Assembly (NCBI GenBank): GCA_002328835.1
Contig: DCWN01000041.1
Location: 112,297 to 176,296 of the forward strand
Direction: 5' to 3'
Length of the DNA: 64,000 nt
DNA from: Acidobacteria bacterium UBA2161
Lineage (GTDB): Bacteria > Acidobacteriota > Vicinamibacteria > Vicinamibacterales > UBA823
How positions within the stretch are numbered: position 1 is the stretch's first letter; each line of letters begins with the position of its first letter. Below are positions 60,190 through 64,000 of this stretch, piece after piece. The notes below the pieces were generated by a model, which was not told where the DNA came from, ran no database searches, and saw only the letters and a program-made list of their open reading frames with translations. The translations under genes and the position numbers were made by a program.

Positions 60190-60195
60190 TATAAT
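60190..60195 (+). promoter_or_regulatory. -10 element of the M16 peptidase operon, leaderless
   Basis: A perfect TATAAT ends 6 nt before the ATG at 60202, so the transcript is predicted to begin at the start codon itself. No good -35 is visible. Confidence 0.55.
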
Positions 60196-60201
60196 GCCGC
60201 G

Positions 60202-61512
60202 ATGTCTTCTGAAGGCGACGCGCCCGAGGGACCGTCCGTTCGCTCGGTCGTGCTCGACAACGGCCTCACGGTGCTCGTGCACGAGCAGCACGCCGCGCCA
60301 CTGGCCTCGGTCTGGTGCTGGTACCGGGTCGGCTCGAAGGACGAGCGGACCGGGTCGACCGGCATCTCGCACTGGGTCGAGCATATGAATTTCAAGGGGA
60401 CGACCAACATTCCCAGAGAACAGATCAAGGGGATCATCGAGCGCTACGGGGGCTCGTGGAACGGCTACACCTGGATCGACCAGACCGCCTACATGGAGAC
60501 CGCGGCCAGCCACGCGCTCGATCACATGTTGTTCATCGAGTCGGAGCGGATGTCGAACGGCCTCTACGAACCGGCCGAATGCGAATCCGAGCGCACCGTG
60601 ATCATCTCGGAGCTACAGGGAGGCGAGAACGATCCGGAACAGCTGCTGGACATCGAGGTCACGGCGACGGCGTTCAAGGCGCACCCCTACCGCCATCCGA
60701 CCATCGGGTGGATCGGAGATCTGCAGCGGATGAGCCGCGACGATCTCTACGGCTACTACCGTCGCTTCTACGCGCCGAACAACGCGACACTGGTCATCGT
60801 GGGCGACGTCGACACCGACGACGCGCTCCGCCTGGCGGAACGACGCTTCGGTGCCATCCCCAGCGTCCCGCCGGGCGACCGCGTCCGGACGGAGGAACCG
60901 GCGCAGACCGGCGAACGTCGCCTGACGGTCATGCGTGAAGGTGCCACCGCCTACTGGAAGGCGGCGTATCATGCCCCGGCCGTCGGCGACGCCGACTTTG
61001 CTCCGATGCTCCTACTGGACGCCGTCCTGACCGGCGCGAAAGGCGTCAACCTCTGGTCGAGTTTTCAGGGCCAGACGCCCCAGCGCACCGCACGCCTCTA
61101 CCGAGCTCTCGTGGACGGCGGCCTGGCCTCGGGCGTGGACGGGGCCCTGCTGCCGACCGAGGATCCGTATCTGTTCGCCGTGTCCGCCGAAGCGACGGCC
61201 GGAACCGCGTTGACCTCGCTCGAAGCGGCGGCACTCGACGTGCTCGATCGTGTCCGCCTTGAAGGGATTACCCAGCCAGAACTCGAGCGGGCGAAGCGGC
61301 AGTTCCGGGCACGCCTGGTCTTCGAGAATGACAGCGTTACCAACATTGCCCATCAACTCGGGTACTTCGCGACCGTGGCGTCCCTCGACCTCTTTCGCGC
61401 GCTGCCGGGTCGGATCGCGGCCGTGACGCTCGAGCAGGTGGCCGACGTCGCGCGCCGTCATCTCGCGCCGAGCAATCGGACGATCGGGTGGTTCCAGCCG
61501 CTGGCGGCCTGA
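60202..61512 (+). CDS. M16-family zinc peptidase, catalytic subunit
   Basis: Pitrilysin-family metalloprotease of 436 residues with the inverted zinc motif HxxEH (H57, E60, H61 in ISHWVEHMNFKG) and the distal ligand E137 (ERTVIISELQGGEND). The two-domain fold ends with the partner-interaction half. No signal peptide is visible from ATG 60202, although related proteins are sometimes periplasmic. The following gene encodes a second M16 protein without the zinc motif, so the pair probably forms an alpha-beta heterodimer as in mitochondrial processing peptidase. The in-frame TTG at 60187 lies before the predicted mRNA start and is rejected. Confidence 0.93.
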   Translation: MSSEGDAPEGPSVRSVVLDNGLTVLVHEQHAAPLASVWCWYRVGSKDERTGSTGISHWVEHMNFKGTTNIPREQIKGIIERYGGSWNGYTWIDQTAYMETAASHALDHMLFIESERMSNGLYEPAECESERTVIISELQGGENDPEQLLDIEVTATAFKAHPYRHPTIGWIGDLQRMSRDDLYGYYRRFYAPNNATLVIVGDVDTDDALRLAERRFGAIPSVPPGDRVRTEEPAQTGERRLTVMREGATAYWKAAYHAPAVGDADFAPMLLLDAVLTGAKGVNLWSSFQGQTPQRTARLYRALVDGGLASGVDGALLPTEDPYLFAVSAEATAGTALTSLEAAALDVLDRVRLEGITQPELERAKRQFRARLVFENDSVTNIAHQLGYFATVASLDLFRALPGRIAAVTLEQVADVARRHLAPSNRTIGWFQPLAA

Positions 61513-61557
61513 TCGTAGACGCATCACGACCGCAGCTCGCAGCTCCGATCGCGCATC

Positions 61558-62844
61558 ATGTCGCCCACCGCCCTCTCGCCTGCACGCACGGTCCTGCCGA
61601 ACGGTGTCGTCCTGTTGACGCAGCGGACGACGACGCAGCCCGCCGTCGCGATCGATCTCGTCCTGCGCACCGGCAGCGTCCACGATCCGGTGGAGCACCT
61701 CGGGGTGGCGAATTTCGCCGCACACGTCATCGATCAGGGCACGACGTCTCGTTCGGCGGAGCAGCTGGCCGAGGCGTTCGATGACCGCGGCATTGCACTG
61801 GAGGCGTACGCGTCGAGGCACCGTTTCGGGATGACGTGTACCTGCCTGGCCAGCGACGCTGAATCGGTGCTGGCGCTGGTCGCGGACATCGTTCGGCGCC
61901 CGAGCTTTCCGGACGACCGGGTCGCGACCCGTCGCGTCGAGATCGAGACCGGGATCCGTCGTGATGCGGACAGTCCCGCGGAGACGGCGGATGCGCTCGT
62001 GCGCGCGCTGATCTACGGCGAGACCCATCCCTACGGGCGTCGGACCAGTGGGACGCTGGAGTCGCTGGCGCGGATCGACCGCCAGGCCATCGCCGACTTC
62101 CACCGGACGCATTGCGCGCCCGAGCGCGCCACCCTCACGATCGTCGGCGACATCGATCCCGGCGCGGCCCTCGATGTGGCGAGTCGTGGATTTGGCGACT
62201 GGACGTCGCCGCCGCCGCCGCCGGAGGCGGCGCTCACCCCGGCCGCGTCGAACGGGCGCCGCCGAGCCGTGCGGTCGCTGCCGGGCAAGGTGCAGGCCGA
62301 CGTCGCGTACGGCTTCGCGGGCATCACGCGATCCGATGCCCGCTACCACGCGTTCTGGATCATGAACAACGTGCTCGGCCAGTACGGCCTGGGCGGGCGC
62401 TTGGGTGACAGCATTCGCGAGCGCCAGGGCATGGCCTACTACGTCTTCAGCGAACTCGAGGCCAACGTCGGTCCGGGGCCGCTCATCATTCGCGCCGGTG
62501 TGAGCCCAGACAACGTGGAGCGCGCGATCGCGTCGATCGACGAGGAGGTCGGCATGATGGGCAGGGACGGCGTGTCCGACAAGGAACTGGCCGACGCCAA
62601 GCAGTACTTGATCGGGTCGATACCCCGGATGCTCGAGACGAACGCGCGTATTGCCGCGTTCCTGCAGACCGTCGAGCAGTTCGATCTCGGACTCGACTAC
62701 GACGCCCGGCTCGCGGGCCTGCTCGAGGCGGTGTCGCTCGAGGAGGTGCGCGAAGCGGCGGCGAGCCTGCTCGCGCCCGATCGCGCCGCCGTCGCCGTCG
62801 CCGGCCCGATCGACTCGGCCTCCGGCGAGGAGGCCAGGACGTGA
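61558..62844 (+). CDS. M16-family protein, non-catalytic partner subunit
   Basis: 428 residues with the M16 fold. Where the zinc motif should be, the sequence reads NFAAH (52-56 in GVANFAAHVIDQGTTSRS), so the first His and the catalytic Glu are missing. Other family landmarks remain: LPNGVVLLTQ, GETHPYGRRTSGTLESL, LTIVGDIDP, GLGGRLGDSIRERQGMAYYVFSELE. It is 45 nt downstream of the catalytic subunit and is expected to shape the substrate cavity. Its stop overlaps the next gene (GTGA). Confidence 0.92.
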   Translation: MSPTALSPARTVLPNGVVLLTQRTTTQPAVAIDLVLRTGSVHDPVEHLGVANFAAHVIDQGTTSRSAEQLAEAFDDRGIALEAYASRHRFGMTCTCLASDAESVLALVADIVRRPSFPDDRVATRRVEIETGIRRDADSPAETADALVRALIYGETHPYGRRTSGTLESLARIDRQAIADFHRTHCAPERATLTIVGDIDPGAALDVASRGFGDWTSPPPPPEAALTPAASNGRRRAVRSLPGKVQADVAYGFAGITRSDARYHAFWIMNNVLGQYGLGGRLGDSIRERQGMAYYVFSELEANVGPGPLIIRAGVSPDNVERAIASIDEEVGMMGRDGVSDKELADAKQYLIGSIPRMLETNARIAAFLQTVEQFDLGLDYDARLAGLLEAVSLEEVREAAASLLAPDRAAVAVAGPIDSASGEEART

Positions 62845-63683
62845 CGCCGACTGGGGAGATCACCTACCGCGACCTGCGAACGCTGGACGAACTGCGCCGC
62901 GTCGTTGAACTCGAAAGGATCATCTGGGAGTACACCCACGCGGAAGATGTCGTCCCGGTCCCCATCCTGGCGATCAACGTCAAGCGCGGCGGCATCCTCG
63001 TCGGCGCGTTCGATGCGTCGGACGTCATCGTCGGGTTCGCCTATTCGCTGCCTGGGCTTCGGGACGGGCGTCTCGTGCAGTGGTCGCACATGCTCGGGGT
63101 CCTCGACGCCTACCGCAACGTCGGGCTCGGCCGCGCGCTCAAGCTCGAGCAGCGGCAGCGCGCGCTGGCCATGGACGTCGAGATCATCGAATGGACGTTC
63201 GACCCGATGCAGGCGATGAACGCCCACCTGAACCTCAGCAAGCTGGGTGCGGTCGTCGAGGAGTACGCCGTGAACATCTACGGTGAGTCCAGCAGCGCGC
63301 TACATCGTGGGACCCCGACCGATCGCTTCGTGGCGGTCTGGCGCCTCGCCTCCTCGCGTGTCACCGATCGGCTGGCCGGGCGGCCGGCCGATGGCCCACC
63401 CGATGCGGCGTCGATCGCCGAGATTCCGCGCATCAACGAGACGCAGATGGTGGGCGAGTGGTTGGCCTGCGGGACGTGGAACGCCGCGCTCGAGGAGTCG
63501 CGCCTGCGCGTCGAGATCCCCGCCGGCTTCACTGAGATGCAGCAGTCGTCGCCCGACGCGGCGCGCGCCTGGCGGATGGCCAGCCGCGACATCTTCACGA
63601 CCTACCTGCCGCGAGGCTATCGCGTCACCGAATTCGTCCTGGATCGCGACGCCGGCCGCGGCTCGTACATCCTCGAGCGGTGA
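62841..63683 (+). CDS. GNAT-superfamily protein (COG3375-like)
   Basis: A 280-residue protein with a GNAT acetyltransferase-like N-terminal half: ITYRDLRTLDELRRVVELERIIW, GAFDASDVIVGFAYSLPG, LGVLDAYRNVGLGRALKLEQRQRAL (motif A-like V-x-NVGLGRALK) and EWTFDPMQAMNAHLNLSKLGAVVEEYAVNIYG (about 114-145). The C-terminal half (RVEIPAGFTEMQQSSPDAARAWRMASRDIFTTYLPRGYRV) has no recognised motif. The acceptor is unknown. The GTG start overlaps the preceding stop, so it is coupled to the M16 pair. Confidence 0.8.
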   Translation: MTPTGEITYRDLRTLDELRRVVELERIIWEYTHAEDVVPVPILAINVKRGGILVGAFDASDVIVGFAYSLPGLRDGRLVQWSHMLGVLDAYRNVGLGRALKLEQRQRALAMDVEIIEWTFDPMQAMNAHLNLSKLGAVVEEYAVNIYGESSSALHRGTPTDRFVAVWRLASSRVTDRLAGRPADGPPDAASIAEIPRINETQMVGEWLACGTWNAALEESRLRVEIPAGFTEMQQSSPDAARAWRMASRDIFTTYLPRGYRVTEFVLDRDAGRGSYILER

Positions 63684-63698
63684 CGGCTCGGCGTCACC

Positions 63699-63792
63699 GG
63701 CGCGAGGCTGGGATCGGCGACCTTCGACCCTCGTCGCGGGTCCTGTCGCCGGCCGACGACGGGATCGACGGCGCGATGCCCAGCCTCACGCC
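63699..63792. repeat. Imperfect palindrome at the 3' end of the GNAT gene
   Basis: GGCGCGAGGCTGGG (63699-63712) and CCCAGCCTCACGCC (63779-63792) form a 14-bp arm with one mismatch around a 66-nt GC-rich interior. The right arm extended (63772-63792) matches 54808-54828. It lies between converging genes and could be a repeat or a terminator without U-tract. Confidence 0.4.
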
Positions 63793-63828
63793 GAGGGCAG
63801 GAATGTCGCTCCGGCCGCGAAAACTAGC

Positions 63829-64000
63829 CTAGCCGGGTGGCCAGGTGAGCGGGCGGCCGCCGAGCAGGTGCAGGTGGATGTGGAAGACCGTCTGCCCGGC
63901 CTCGCGGTTGCAGTTGAAGACCGTACGGTAGCCGCCCTCGGCGATGCCCCGCGCCTTGGCGATCGCCGCGGCCCGCCGGACCATCTCGCCGACCAGCCCA
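63829..64000 (-). CDS. HIT-family protein (5' part beyond the window)
   Basis: The last 57 codons of a histidine-triad hydrolase. The nucleotide-binding HxHxHxx motif is intact as VFHIHLHLLGGRPL, preceded by GYRTVFNCNREAGQ and followed by the C-terminal WPPG. This ending is typical of Hint/HinT-like purine nucleoside phosphoramidases of about 110-140 residues. The upstream half and start codon lie past position 64000. Confidence 0.9.
   Translation of the reverse strand, partial: GLVGEMVRRAAAIAKARGIAEGGYRTVFNCNREAGQTVFHIHLHLLGGRPLTWPPG

Overview
This is a GC-rich chromosomal segment from a diderm bacterium, most likely an Acidobacteriota member (Vicinamibacteria-like). That assignment is inferred from family content: LptD, a TonB carrying a proline tract followed by a GVEGGVSGG-type glycine segment, and a secreted TPR protein with a carboxypeptidase-regulatory-like domain. 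No rRNA or tRNA gene is present to confirm it. The window is dense housekeeping chromosome. I see no prophage, CRISPR array, plasmid gene or complete insertion sequence.

Layout. 1-5.5 kb: rpoD (cut by the left edge), dnaG and mutS2, all on minus. 5.6-10.6 kb: larB, then citrate synthase, lepA and lepB. 10.6-16.5 kb: a minus run of DUF167, yggS, a TPR protein, a DinG-type helicase, glyA and rpiB. 16.6-21.5 kb: rlmI, a TPP riboswitch with thiC, a secreted protein and an M20 peptidase. 21.5-29.6 kb: nucleotide-sugar genes (rmd-like, rmlB, rmlA) coupled to lptD, then folC and accD. Two different inverted-repeat-bounded elements of about 160 bp flank rmlB. 29.6-33.7 kb: a deoxynucleoside kinase, a menC-like enolase and a HEAT-cyclophilin fusion. 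33.7-34.2 kb: a compact locus of two tandem 22-residue Lys-rich peptides. 34.3-43.4 kb: ddl, tgt, yajC-secD-secF, uppP, DUF502 and a membrane pyrophosphatase. 43.6-46.2 kb: tonB-exbB-exbD-exbD. 46.4-54.8 kb: a TPR lipoprotein, rel, ridA, rpmB, a Cys-rich protein, a DksA-like protein and lon. 54.9-60.1 kb: ileS-lspA-lgt-rluD on minus. 60.2-64 kb: a paired M16 peptidase operon with a GNAT protein, then the 3' end of a HIT protein.

Functional themes. Envelope biogenesis dominates: lepB, lspA, lgt, SecDF-YajC, LptD, UppP, Ddl, TonB-ExbBD and rhamnose-type sugars. Translation and stress control are also represented: LepA, RlmI, Tgt, RluD, IleRS, L28, Rel, DksA-like, Lon and RidA.

Most unusual content. 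(1) The microprotein locus at 33679-34171 has a near-consensus promoter, a pseudoknot-capable leader, a foldable three-way-junction spacer RNA and a strong terminator. It is the best candidate here for an undescribed system. (2) The two inverted-repeat elements around rmlB supply or touch stop and start codons of their neighbours. (3) Many genes have a -10-like hexamer so close to the start codon that their mRNAs should be leaderless or nearly so. In several divergent pairs the -10 is symmetric and could serve both genes.
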